Assembly (NCBI RefSeq): GCF_000801295.1
Contig: NZ_AP012978.1
Location: 1,860,001 to 1,924,000 of the forward strand
DNA from: an endosymbiont of unidentified scaly snail isolate Monju
GTDB lineage: Bacteria > Pseudomonadota > Gammaproteobacteria > Chromatiales > Chromatiaceae
DNA: 64,000 nt
Direction: 5' to 3'
Shown here: positions 1 to 7,526 of the stretch, piece after piece
How the letters are laid out: every line of letters begins with the position of its first letter
Numbering within the stretch: the first letter of the stretch is position 1
The notes under the pieces: model-generated
What the model was told of the DNA's origin: nothing
The model's database searches: none
What the model saw: the letters and a program-made list of their open reading frames with translations, nothing else
Translations under genes and position numbers: made by a program

Positions 1-816
1 CAGGGTGTCGGCGTCCACGTCGGCGGCCACCTCGACACGCATGCCGGAGGACGGCAGCCCCTCGCCCTTGCCGTCGGCCACCAGGCGCAATCCTTTCAGG
101 CTGAAGCGGCGCAGGTCCTCGCTCACGCGCGCCTCGGTGTTCAGTTCCAGGGTCACGTCCACGCGCGGTCGGCTGCTCGACAGGGTGAAGCCCGCCGCCA
201 CGGGCACCTGCGCACCCGGTGCCAGGGCGCCAGTCTCCAGGCGTACCTTGTCGAGCACGTAACTCGCCCCAGTCTGCTCGTCACGCCAGCTGATACGCGC
301 ATCGCGCAGCTGGATACCCTGGACCTTCAACGAAACGATCGCCGGTCCGCCTCCGGCCCTGCCACCTTCGGCCTTGCCGCCACCGGCCGGCTCGTCCGAG
401 GCCTGCTCGCCCTTGCCGGCCAGGTCATCCCAGTTGGTCTGGCCATCGGCGTTGCGCGCCAGGTTGATCTCGGCACCCTCCAGCACCAGGGTATCGACCT
501 CGATATTGCGGCTGAGCAAGGGCAGCAGTTTCACGCGCACGCCCAGGCGCCGGACCTGCGCAAAGGGCTGTTTGCCGAAGCCCGGGGCATTGCCCAGGGT
601 CACGCCGCCGGTCTCGACGCCCAGCCAGGGAAAGACCGACAGTTTCAGCGGCTGCTCGATGGCAAGGTCACGACCGGTCTGCTGCTTCACCTCGGCGACG
701 AGCCGGTCCTTGTAGTCGTTGGGGTCCACCACCATCGGCAGAACGACCACTGCCGCCGCGATCAGCACGACCAGGACCAGTACCACACCAAGCACGATCT
801 TCAAGAACTTGCCCAT
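1..816 (-). CDS. AsmA-family protein, N-terminal part (runs off the window edge)
   Basis: The open frame begins at the ATG at 816 behind a GGAGGGAG ribosome site and stays open to base 1, so at least 272 residues are present and the C-terminus is missing. It starts with one hydrophobic signal-anchor helix (about residues 4-26), followed by the VDPNDYKDRL-type stretch and the TGRDL/FPWLGVETGGVTLGNAPGF pattern typical of AsmA N-terminal domains. A Gly/Glu-rich low-complexity insert lies near residue 130. AsmA-like proteins are inner-membrane anchored, project into the periplasm and are implicated in outer-membrane lipid transport and assembly. The assignment to AsmA is from remembered family motifs; which paralogue it is cannot be said. 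Confidence 0.8.
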   Translation of the reverse strand, partial: MGKFLKIVLGVVLVLVVLIAAAVVVLPMVVDPNDYKDRLVAEVKQQTGRDLAIEQPLKLSVFPWLGVETGGVTLGNAPGFGKQPFAQVRRLGVRVKLLPLLSRNIEVDTLVLEGAEINLARNADGQTNWDDLAGKGEQASDEPAGGGKAEGGRAGGGPAIVSLKVQGIQLRDARISWRDEQTGASYVLDKVRLETGALAPGAQVPVAAGFTLSSSRPRVDVTLELNTEARVSEDLRRFSLKGLRLVADGKGEGLPSSGMRVEVAADVDADTL

Positions 817-936
817 GCTCCCTCCAGCAAGCAGACGAACGAACGACTGAAACTCTTGCACAAACCCCGGGCCGGTGCCACCGTCCGAAATGCAACCGGG
901 CGACCGGTAGCCGCCTGTTGCCGTCGGCGATCCCGG

Positions 937-1773
937 TCAGGCCCGTTTCTCCTCGTAGACATGGATGTCCCGGGTCGGATAGGGGATGCCGATGCCTTCC
1001 TGGTCGAAGCGCAGCTTGACCTTTTCGGTGACATCGAAGAACACCCCCCAGTAATCGCTGGACTTCACCCAGGCGCGCACCACGAAATTGATGCTGCTAT
1101 CGGCCAGCTCGCCGACGGCGATCAACGGTGCCGGATCGTCGAGTACGCGCCCGTCCTCCTGCAGGATCTCCTCGAGTACACGCTTCACGTGCACGATGTC
1201 GGCGTCGTAGGCCGCCCCCACGGTGAGGTCGACCCGCCGGGTCTCACGCGCCGAATAGTTGACGATGTTGTCGTTGCACAGTCTGGCGTTGGGCACGATG
1301 ATGATCTTGTTGTCACCGGTACGCAGCGTGGTGGTGAACATCTCGATCTTCTCCACGGTGCCACTCACGCCCGCACCCTCGATGAAATCGCCGACCTTGA
1401 ACGGACGAAAGACGATCATCAGAAAACCGGCGGCAAAATTGGACAGCGAACCCTGCAGGGCCAGGCCAATGGCCAGGCCAATGGCCAGGCCGGCAGCACC
1501 CAGAATGGCGATGAAGGAGGTCGTCTGGATACCCAGTTGCCCGAGAGCGGCGAGCACCACGAAGGCCATCATGCCAATATAGGCCAGGCTGGTGACGAAA
1601 CCGGTAATGGTGGGGTCGACCGAGCGGCGGTCCATCATCCCCTGGATCAATCGTTTCAAGCAACCGGCGAGGATGCGACCGACCACCAGGATGGCGATCG
1701 CGGCCACCACCTTCAGGCCGTACTCCACTGCAACGGTTTGAACGAGTTCGACGATCTTCCCTGTACCCTCCAT
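937..1773 (-). CDS. mscS: Small-conductance mechanosensitive channel, MscS family
   Basis: 278 residues, close to the 286 of E. coli MscS. Three transmembrane helices (about residues 18-40, 58-80, 86-120) are followed by the beta domain (FRPFKVGDFIEG, TTLRTGDNKIIIVPNA) and the alpha/beta C-terminal domain (SSINFVVRAWV, GIPYPTRDIHV). It opens under membrane tension to release solutes during hypo-osmotic shock. The pore helix TM3 is odd: it reads AAGLAIGLAIGLALQGSLSN where E. coli has AAGLAVGLALQGSLSN, so one four-residue GLAI turn is added by an exact 12-bp tandem duplication. Start chosen at 1773 because AGGAGGGGG precedes it. The next gene downstream is the AsmA-like gene, about 120 bp away. 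Confidence 0.95.
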   Translation of the reverse strand: MEGTGKIVELVQTVAVEYGLKVVAAIAILVVGRILAGCLKRLIQGMMDRRSVDPTITGFVTSLAYIGMMAFVVLAALGQLGIQTTSFIAILGAAGLAIGLAIGLALQGSLSNFAAGFLMIVFRPFKVGDFIEGAGVSGTVEKIEMFTTTLRTGDNKIIIVPNARLCNDNIVNYSARETRRVDLTVGAAYDADIVHVKRVLEEILQEDGRVLDDPAPLIAVGELADSSINFVVRAWVKSSDYWGVFFDVTEKVKLRFDQEGIGIPYPTRDIHVYEEKRA

Positions 1774-1826
1774 GCCCCCTCCTCCGATCTTTGTTGGTTG
1801 TTTCGTCCTGGCTCGAACCCTCTACC

Positions 1827-2612
1827 TCAACGCCCGAACACCTGCTTGAGCAGTTCGGTACTGCGCGCGACCGGGTTGGTACGGATGGCCTTCTCCTCGG
1901 CCGCCAGCTTGAGGAACAGGCCGTTCAGTGCCTTTTCGGTCACGTAGTCGTCCAGGTCGAGATTCACCTGCCCGCCGAGCAGGCCACCGAGCCCTCCCAG
2001 GCTGTTGCGGGTACTGGCGAGCAGGCGCTTGTAGGCAGCGGTAGCCCCGGCCTCGTCGGTAGCCCGGGCCACGATGGGACGGACGGCACGGCGCAATGAA
2101 TCGCCGGCCTTGTCTCGCAGGTAGCGGGTCGCGGCGTCGTCACCGCCCGAGAGGATGCCGCGCGCATCCTCCAGCGTCATGCGCCTGACCGTCTGCTTGA
2201 CGATGGCCAGGGTCTTGGGGATCGCCTGCTCGGCGGCCCGGTTGACCGCCTGTTCGAGGGCATCGACACGCTGGCCCTGGCCGAGGCGACGCGCAGTATC
2301 GGCCACCCTGCCCAGCACCCCGGGCAGGGGAATCCGCACCTTCGGATCGTTCAGAAAGCCACCGCTGCGGCCCAGCTGTGCCACGGCACGCTCGGCGCCC
2401 ACCGCCAGCGCCTCCTTGAGTCCGGCATCGATCTGACCGTCACGCAGCCCGCTACCGGCCTGCGAAGACACCCCCGGCAGGCTCATGCCACCGCTGTCGT
2501 CGAGCAGGCCACCGGCCGATTTCATCAGGTCCTGGAACCCTGCCCGGGCCGGCAGGCAGAGAGAAAGCGCAAACACCAGGGTCACGGCATACGGGGGCGG
2601 GAAACGGAACAT
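1827..2612 (-). CDS. DUF4197 family protein, probably periplasmic
   Basis: 261 residues from the ATG at 2612; the ATG two codons upstream sits directly on the AGGAGG and is too close. An N-terminal signal peptide (FPPPYAVTLVFALSLCLPARA, cleavage likely after ARA) is followed by a family-like pattern: a GLKEAL helix, GFLNDPKVRIPLPG, then long helices with RYLRDKAGDSLRRAVRPIV and DDYVTEKALNGLFLKLAAEEKAIR. No catalytic residues are recognisable and the function of the family is unknown. It lies 105 bp downstream of the DUF2802 gene on the same strand and may be the tail of the same transcript. Confidence 0.75.
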   Translation of the reverse strand: MFRFPPPYAVTLVFALSLCLPARAGFQDLMKSAGGLLDDSGGMSLPGVSSQAGSGLRDGQIDAGLKEALAVGAERAVAQLGRSGGFLNDPKVRIPLPGVLGRVADTARRLGQGQRVDALEQAVNRAAEQAIPKTLAIVKQTVRRMTLEDARGILSGGDDAATRYLRDKAGDSLRRAVRPIVARATDEAGATAAYKRLLASTRNSLGGLGGLLGGQVNLDLDDYVTEKALNGLFLKLAAEEKAIRTNPVARSTELLKQVFGR

Positions 2613-2716
2613 GGGCATCCTCCTGATGCAAAAGAAGGAGCATTATCCGCCGAACTCCCTGCCCCGAACAAACCCACCCCGATGGCAGACGTCGCCAAGG
2701 AGCGACGGATGGAATT

Positions 2717-3124
2717 TCAGGCAGCGCTGTCGTGCAGGCCGTGCAGGCGTACCAGAAGTTCGGCTTCGCTCTCGCTGAGCGCCAGTTCCTCGACCAGGCG
2801 GCGCGCGCTGGCACCCTGTTGCACCAGGCGAATCGCCTGGCTGTAGGGTTGCTCGGCCGCCTGCTGGTTCTCGATGGTCTCCTGGCGGTCGCTCAGCCAC
2901 TTTTCGGTGGCCTCGACCCGGCGCAGGCGACGATCCATACCCAGGGCGCCCGCGGTCAGGCCGCTGATGCTCTGCTGGGCCAGTTCCTGGCGTTGTGCTA
3001 CCGCATCGAGCCGTTCTTCTAGGCAGACGCGCAGTGCCCGCAGCTCGCGCCGTTGCCAGAGACACAAGGCCACCGCCGCCAGGGCAACCACCAGGGCCAG
3101 TCCAGGGAGCATCCATTCAGGCAT
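2717..3124 (-). CDS. DUF2802 family protein of the chemotaxis cluster
   Basis: 135 residues. One N-terminal transmembrane helix (LPGLALVVALAAVALCLW) is followed by a coiled-coil stretch (about residues 30-85, many Glu/Gln/Arg) and a short helical C-terminal region (AIRLVQQGASARRLVEELALSESEAELLVRLHG) that looks like a small helix-turn-helix-type fold. Proteins of this family commonly follow cheW in gammaproteobacterial che clusters; their role is not established. The ATG lies inside the stop region of the preceding 57-codon ORF (shared 8 nt), so the two are probably translationally coupled. Confidence 0.75.
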   Translation of the reverse strand: MPEWMLPGLALVVALAAVALCLWQRRELRALRVCLEERLDAVAQRQELAQQSISGLTAGALGMDRRLRRVEATEKWLSDRQETIENQQAAEQPYSQAIRLVQQGASARRLVEELALSESEAELLVRLHGLHDSAA

Positions 3125-3290
3125 AGTCGTCCACCTTGTGCCTGTCGTCGTCCCGGGGACGCGGCGTGGCGCGGTCGGCCGGGCCCTTGCGGGGCTGCCG
3201 CCGCTGCCCCGGCTGACGCTCGGTGCTGTCGCGTGCAGGCCGCACCGGTGTGACCACGCCCACGTTGACCGTCCGATCCAGGTCGCCCAT
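3117..3290 (-). CDS. Small basic/proline-rich ORF between cheW and DUF2802 (57 aa)
   Basis: A short frame from the ATG at 3290 to TGA at 3117-3119. It starts MGDLDRTVNVGVVTPVRPAR and continues as a charged, Arg/Pro/Gln-rich tail ending DDYA. There is no membrane segment or known domain. It begins 13 nt after the cheW stop codon and its last 8 nt (ATGCCTGA) overlap the start of the DUF2802 gene, which is the spacing of a translated operon member. Whether it makes a stable protein or only couples translation cannot be decided from sequence. I do not recognise the family. Confidence 0.5.
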   Translation of the reverse strand: MGDLDRTVNVGVVTPVRPARDSTERQPGQRRQPRKGPADRATPRPRDDDRHKVDDYA

Positions 3291-3302
3291 GACAGGCTCC
3301 GC

Positions 3303-3782
3303 TCAGAACCCGCCCAGGTCCGACCATTCCTGGCCGGTCAGCAGCTTGTTCAGATCGACCACGATCAGCAGATCATCACCCCGGTTGGCCACCCCCTGGA
3401 TGTAACGCGAACTCTCCTCGTTGCCGACATTGGGCGCCGAATCGATCTCGGACTGGTGCAGCTCGACCACCTCGGCCACGCTGTCCACCAGGATGCCGAC
3501 CACCTGCTCGTCGGCCTCGATGATGACGATGCGGCTGGAATCATCGGTCTCCGGCGCCGGCAGGCCGAAGCGCGCACGGGTGTCGATCACGGTCACCACG
3601 TTACCGCGCAGGTTGATGATGCCCAATACATAGGGTGGCGCACCCGGCACCGGGGCGATTTCGGTCAGGCGCAACACCTCCTGCACGTGCATCACATTGA
3701 TGCCGTAGGTCTCGCCGGCCAGCCGGAAGGTCACCAGCTGGATAACCGGATCGGCGACGGCTTCCGCAGTGCTGTTTGCCAT
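3303..3782 (-). CDS. cheW: Chemotaxis coupling protein CheW
   Basis: 159 residues from the ATG at 3782, preceded by AGGAGAG; the open frame extends further upstream but without homology. A single CheW domain fills the protein: QLVTFRLAGETYGINVMHVQEV, the NLRGNVVTVIDTR loop, IVDS/VGILVDSVAEVVEL, and the closing LLIVVDLNKLL. It links chemoreceptors to the CheA P5 domain at receptor arrays. Related clusters often carry a second CheW-like gene (parP) between parA and cheW; here that interval has no such gene but a large imperfect palindrome. Confidence 0.95.
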   Translation of the reverse strand: MANSTAEAVADPVIQLVTFRLAGETYGINVMHVQEVLRLTEIAPVPGAPPYVLGIINLRGNVVTVIDTRARFGLPAPETDDSSRIVIIEADEQVVGILVDSVAEVVELHQSEIDSAPNVGNEESSRYIQGVANRGDDLLIVVDLNKLLTGQEWSDLGGF

Positions 3783-4105
3783 GATGTCTCTCCTGTGGTT
3801 CGCACGGGTGCCGTCGGAAAACCGGCACCAGACATGTTCAACAGATATGAGGCACATTGCGTGCCAACCATCAGGCCGGCGGTGCCTCTCACCGCCAGCG
3901 ACTGAGGCAACCCTGAGTAAAGCGACACTCAGCGGGTCTCAGGGCGTTCAGCCACAAGGCGCACAGGCAGCAGGCATGGCCATTCCATGTCAAGCCAGTG
4001 CAACACCGTGGATGGACGCCCTGAGGCCCGCCCACCGGGAGCGTTCTGAGCGTTGCTTTACTTGGGTTGTCTCGATATCGGCCGGCATTCACGGAAATTG
4101 AGGAC
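3783..4105. other. 323-bp parA-cheW intergenic stretch without a gene
   Basis: No reading frame in this interval has convincing coding character or a CheW-like pattern. It is dominated by the inverted repeat described separately at 3908-4069. The first 30 bases upstream of cheW contain its ribosome-binding site. No sigma-28 or sigma-54 promoter was recognised. Confidence 0.6.
3908..4069. repeat. Imperfect 162-bp palindrome (MITE-like hairpin) between parA and cheW
   Basis: The left arm, read from 3908, starts CAACCCTGAGTAAAGC and the reverse complement of the right end starts CAACCCAAGTAAAGC. The arms continue in parallel (AC-A/G-CTCAG, CGGG-T/C-CTCAGGGCGT-T/C-CA, CCAC, GCAC-A/T-GGC) to a centre at about 3976-3990 (CATGGCCATTCCATG). 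The right arm carries about 15 extra bases. The structure could be a transcribed hairpin or the remains of a small non-autonomous mobile element. No target-site duplication was seen and no other full copy lies in the window. Confidence 0.7.
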
Positions 4106-4885
4106 TCAGGCCGCCGAGGCCTGGCCAAGCAGGGACTCGAGCAGACGCGAATAGGCCTGCACCGAGCGAGCCCGGGGGTCGAACTGTGCCGGCGGCAGCC
4201 CCGCGCGGCTGGCCTCGCGCAGGCGGGTGTCCACCGGGATGACACCGTCCCAGAGGTGCGCACCGTGGTTGCGTTGCAGGATCTGCAGGCTGTCGCGCGA
4301 GGCACGGGTACGCTGATCGAAGAAGGTAGGCACCACGGTGTACTCCAGGGGCCGTGCGCGCGAGCGGGCGACCATCTCCAGGGTGTGACACAGGCGCTCC
4401 AGGCCCTTGATGGCGAGAAAATCGGTCTGCACCGGCACCACCAGGTGCGAACAGGCAGCCAGGGCATTGATCAGCAGCACGCCCAGCACCGGCGGGCAGT
4501 CGATGAGCACATGATCGTAATGCCCCTCCAGCGCCTGCACGGTGCGGCTGAGCACCCGTCCCATGCCGGCCAGCCGGCCCGACTGGCGATCCAGGGTGGC
4601 CAGAGCCACCGAGGCCGGAATCAGGTCCAGTCCCTCGCAGCCGGTCTCGTGGATCAGCTTCAGCGGCTGTGGATCACGCTTCTCGGCCACCGCGCGGAAC
4701 AGATCGTAGCTGCTGACCTCCAGCGAGTCCGGGTCGTAACGGAAATAGCTGGTCAGCGAGCCATGCGGGTCCACGTCGATCAGGCAGGTACGCAATCCCC
4801 AGGCAGCGAGCAGGCCGCCCAGCGCCACCGTGGTGGTGGTCTTGCCCACCCCGCCCTTCTGGTTGGCTATGGTCCATATCTTCAT
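4106..4885 (-). CDS. parC: ParA-family ATPase of the chemotaxis cluster (ParC-type)
   Basis: 259 residues. Deviant Walker A motif near the N-terminus (IANQKGGVGKTTTTVALGG), Walker A' IDVDPHGSLTSYF and Walker B VLIDCPPVLGVLLINALAA. In Vibrio and Pseudomonas the che-linked ParA homologue positions chemosensory arrays at the cell pole, usually with a ParP partner. No ParP-like gene is seen beside it here. The start ATG overlaps the motD stop by 4 nt (ATGA), so it is translated as part of the mot-par-che unit. ATPase class is certain; the array-positioning role is inferred from context. Confidence 0.9.
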   Translation of the reverse strand: MKIWTIANQKGGVGKTTTTVALGGLLAAWGLRTCLIDVDPHGSLTSYFRYDPDSLEVSSYDLFRAVAEKRDPQPLKLIHETGCEGLDLIPASVALATLDRQSGRLAGMGRVLSRTVQALEGHYDHVLIDCPPVLGVLLINALAACSHLVVPVQTDFLAIKGLERLCHTLEMVARSRARPLEYTVVPTFFDQRTRASRDSLQILQRNHGAHLWDGVIPVDTRLREASRAGLPPAQFDPRARSVQAYSRLLESLLGQASAA

Positions 4886-5721
4886 GGCGACTCCGTCTCC
4901 GGTTCCAGCGCCGGCCCTTCGGCCCAGGGTACGATCTGCCCGGGATCGAAGATCTCCTGCTCCTGGCCAAGGATGAGCAGGGTCACGCGGCGGTTGCGCG
5001 CCCGCCCTTCTTCGCTGCTGTTGTCGGCGATCGGGTGATACTCGCCACGGCCCACCGCGGCCAGGCGCCTCGGATCGACTCCCTGGCTTTGCAGGAACTG
5101 CACCACGCTCGCAGCACGCGCCGCCGACAGTTCCCAGTTGGAGCGATAGACCGCGTTGGCGATGGGCACGTTATCGGTATGTCCTTCCACCTGGATGGGA
5201 TTGGGAATGGCTACCAGGCTGCGCGCGACCTGCCCAAGGGCGTTCATGGCGTCCGCCGAGAGTCGCGCATCACCCGAGGAGAACAGCAGGCGCGCCTTCA
5301 TATCCACCTCGATGCGGTCACCGTTCATGCGAATGTCCACCAACCCCCGGTCGGTCCATTCCTGCAGGGAGATGGCCAGCTCGTCATACACTCGCTGCTG
5401 CGAGGCCGCCTTCTGCAGGGCGCGCATCGCCTCGCGGCGCAGCCTTTCACGGCTCGGATCCGACGGGACCGCCACGGGTTGCGACAACACCGCATCGACC
5501 GCCGCGTCCGGCGTCTGCACGCTGGGCTGCTCGACACCAAACACCGTGCCCAGCGCCTTCGACAGCACCTTGTACTTTCCCTCGTTCACCGACGAGATCG
5601 AATACATCACCACGAAAAAGGCGAACAGCAGGGTGATGAAATCGGCATAGGACACCAACCAGCGTTCATGGTTCTCGCTCTCGGCCTGGCGTCGGCGGCG
5701 TCTGGGTGGCAGGCGTCTCAA
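4882..5721 (-). CDS. motD: Flagellar motor stator protein MotD (MotB-like)
   Basis: 279 residues. An Arg-rich cytoplasmic N-terminus is followed by one transmembrane helix (SYADFITLLFAFFVVMYS) containing the proton-binding Asp27, a plug/linker region, and a C-terminal OmpA/MotB peptidoglycan-binding domain (VEGHTDNVPI, NWELSAARAASVVQFLQ, RNRRVTLLIL). It forms the stator with MotC and anchors it to the cell wall. It overlaps motC and parC by 4 nt each. A second, MotAB-type stator is usual in such organisms but is not in this window. Confidence 0.95.
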   Translation of the reverse strand: MRRLPPRRRRRQAESENHERWLVSYADFITLLFAFFVVMYSISSVNEGKYKVLSKALGTVFGVEQPSVQTPDAAVDAVLSQPVAVPSDPSRERLRREAMRALQKAASQQRVYDELAISLQEWTDRGLVDIRMNGDRIEVDMKARLLFSSGDARLSADAMNALGQVARSLVAIPNPIQVEGHTDNVPIANAVYRSNWELSAARAASVVQFLQSQGVDPRRLAAVGRGEYHPIADNSSEEGRARNRRVTLLILGQEQEIFDPGQIVPWAEGPALEPETESP

Positions 5722-6458
5722 TGGACGAACCCTCGCAGGCGAATGTCGATCATGCGCGGGTTCTCGCCCTCGGCGATGGCGACCAGTCCCTCGATCACCA
5801 TCTCGCGGTAGTGCGACTCGCCCAGCACATGTGCCTTGATCTTGTTGGCCGCCGGCAGCAACAGCAGGTTGGCCATGCCCACCCCATAGATGGTGGACAC
5901 GAAGGCGGTGGCGATGCCGCCACCCAGCATGGAAGGGTCGGCCAGGTTCTGCATCACCTGGATCAGACCCATTACCGCACCGATGATACCGATCGTCGGC
6001 GAATAGCCGCCCATCGACTCGAGGACCCCTGCCGCCTGCAGGTTACGCTGCTCGTGACTGTCCAGCTCGAGCTCCAGCATGCGCCGGATGTCGTCCGGCT
6101 CATTGCCATCGACCACCAGCTGCAGCCCCTTGCGCACGAAGGGGTCGCGTTCCTTCTCCAGCACCTTCTCGAGTCCCAGCAGCCCCTCGTGGCGCGCCAT
6201 CCGCGCCCAGTTCACCAGGCGCTTGATGCGCTCCTCGAAGGGATAGCGCGGTGGAAACAGGATGTGTCGCAGGGAGCGCAGGGCCCGCAGAAAGGTGCGC
6301 CCCGGGGTCTGCAAGAGCACTGCGCCCACGGTGCCACCGAGCACGATCACCAGTGCCGGCCCATTGAGCAGGGTATCGAGCGATCCCCCCTCCATCCAGT
6401 TGCCGCCAAGCAGGGCAAGCACACCGATGGCGATACCGAACAGACTCAGGCCGTCCAT
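5718..6458 (-). CDS. motC: Flagellar motor stator protein MotC (MotA-like)
   Basis: 246 residues with the MotA/TolQ/ExbB layout: two N-terminal transmembrane helices (LFGIAIGVLALLGGNWMEGG; PALVIVLGGTVGAVLL), a large cytoplasmic loop with conserved charged residues (RMARHEGLLGLE, DPFVRKGLQLVVDG), and two C-terminal helices (YSPTIGIIGAVMGLIQVM, GIATAFVSTIYGVGMANLLLLP). It is the proton-channel ring partner of MotD. The ATG directly abuts the cheB stop codon (TAGATG). Confidence 0.95.
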   Translation of the reverse strand: MDGLSLFGIAIGVLALLGGNWMEGGSLDTLLNGPALVIVLGGTVGAVLLQTPGRTFLRALRSLRHILFPPRYPFEERIKRLVNWARMARHEGLLGLEKVLEKERDPFVRKGLQLVVDGNEPDDIRRMLELELDSHEQRNLQAAGVLESMGGYSPTIGIIGAVMGLIQVMQNLADPSMLGGGIATAFVSTIYGVGMANLLLLPAANKIKAHVLGESHYREMVIEGLVAIAEGENPRMIDIRLRGFVH

Positions 6459-7478
6459 CTAGCAGACCTCCCGCAACGCATCGGCGATCTCCTCGAGCGC
6501 CAACACGCGCTCGGCCGCGCCGACGCGGACCACCGCGGCAGGCATGCCGTACACCACGCTGCTCGCCTGGTCCTGTGCCCAGACCCGGCCGCCGGCCTCG
6601 TGGATACGCCGTGCGCCCTCGGCACCATCTGTACCCATGCCGGTGAGCACGATGCCGAAGGCCCGTGGCCCCACCGCCTCGGCTGCCGAGCTCAGGAGCA
6701 GATCCACGCTGGGCCGGTAGAGCGCGTCGTCGCTGGCTTCCACCCGCACGTGCAAGCCGCCATCGGCGCTGACCCGGGTCTGCAGACCGCCCGGGGCCAC
6801 CAGCACCTGCCCCGGGCGCAGCGGCATACCGTCAGCCGCCTCGCGCGCATGCAGGGCGGCAAGCGCATCCAGGCGCTCGGCATAGGCCGGCGTGAAGGTA
6901 CCGGGCATGTGGATGCCCACCAGTACCGGCAACGGAAAATCACCGGGCAAGGCCGCGATCACCTGCTGCACTGCCACCGGTCCGCCGGTGGAGGCACCGA
7001 TCACCAGCAGGCTGGGCTGCGATCCCTTGTGGGAGGCCGGTGTCGGCGGCGTCTCCCGGCGTGGCGGGGTACCGTCTTCCCCGTCACACGCCAGCTCCAG
7101 CACCCGGGCACGCAGCAGCTCACCGGTGCGCGCCGCATCGTTGGCCGAATCCAGCTTGGGAAGAAAATCCACCGCACCGGCGTCGAGTGCGTCGAGCGTG
7201 GCCTGTGCCCCCTCACGGGTGAAGGCCGAGAACATCACGATGGGTGTCGGGCGTTCGCGCATGATGCGCCGTACCGCGGCGATACCATCCATCACAGGCA
7301 TGGCCACGTCCATGGTGATCAGGTCGGGATGGAGCTCGTGGCTCAGGCGTACGGCTTCCTCGCCGTCAGCCGCCTCACCGATCACACGGATCACCGGCGA
7401 GACTTCCAGGCAATCTCGAATACGCTTGCGATAGAAGGCGGAATCATCGACTACCAGAACGCGGACATGCTTGGCCAT
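6459..7478 (-). CDS. cheB: Protein-glutamate methylesterase/deamidase CheB
   Basis: 339 residues. N-terminal receiver domain (VLVVDDSAFYRKRI; phospho-acceptor Asp57 in LITMDVAMPVMDG; FSAFT; PK) and, from about residue 150, the methylesterase domain with catalytic Ser in GASTGGPVA, His in GIHMPGTFT and Asp in TGMGTDGAEG. It removes methyl groups from chemoreceptors and deamidates glutamines when phosphorylated by CheA, giving adaptation. The linker (residues 130-150) is short and Pro/Thr-rich. No cheR is in the window. Confidence 0.97.
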   Translation of the reverse strand: MAKHVRVLVVDDSAFYRKRIRDCLEVSPVIRVIGEAADGEEAVRLSHELHPDLITMDVAMPVMDGIAAVRRIMRERPTPIVMFSAFTREGAQATLDALDAGAVDFLPKLDSANDAARTGELLRARVLELACDGEDGTPPRRETPPTPASHKGSQPSLLVIGASTGGPVAVQQVIAALPGDFPLPVLVGIHMPGTFTPAYAERLDALAALHAREAADGMPLRPGQVLVAPGGLQTRVSADGGLHVRVEASDDALYRPSVDLLLSSAAEAVGPRAFGIVLTGMGTDGAEGARRIHEAGGRVWAQDQASSVVYGMPAAVVRVGAAERVLALEEIADALREVC

Positions 7479-7526
7479 GTGCTGTCGGGACCTCCATCGG
7501 TGTGCCTGTCCCGCCTCCTGTGGTCG

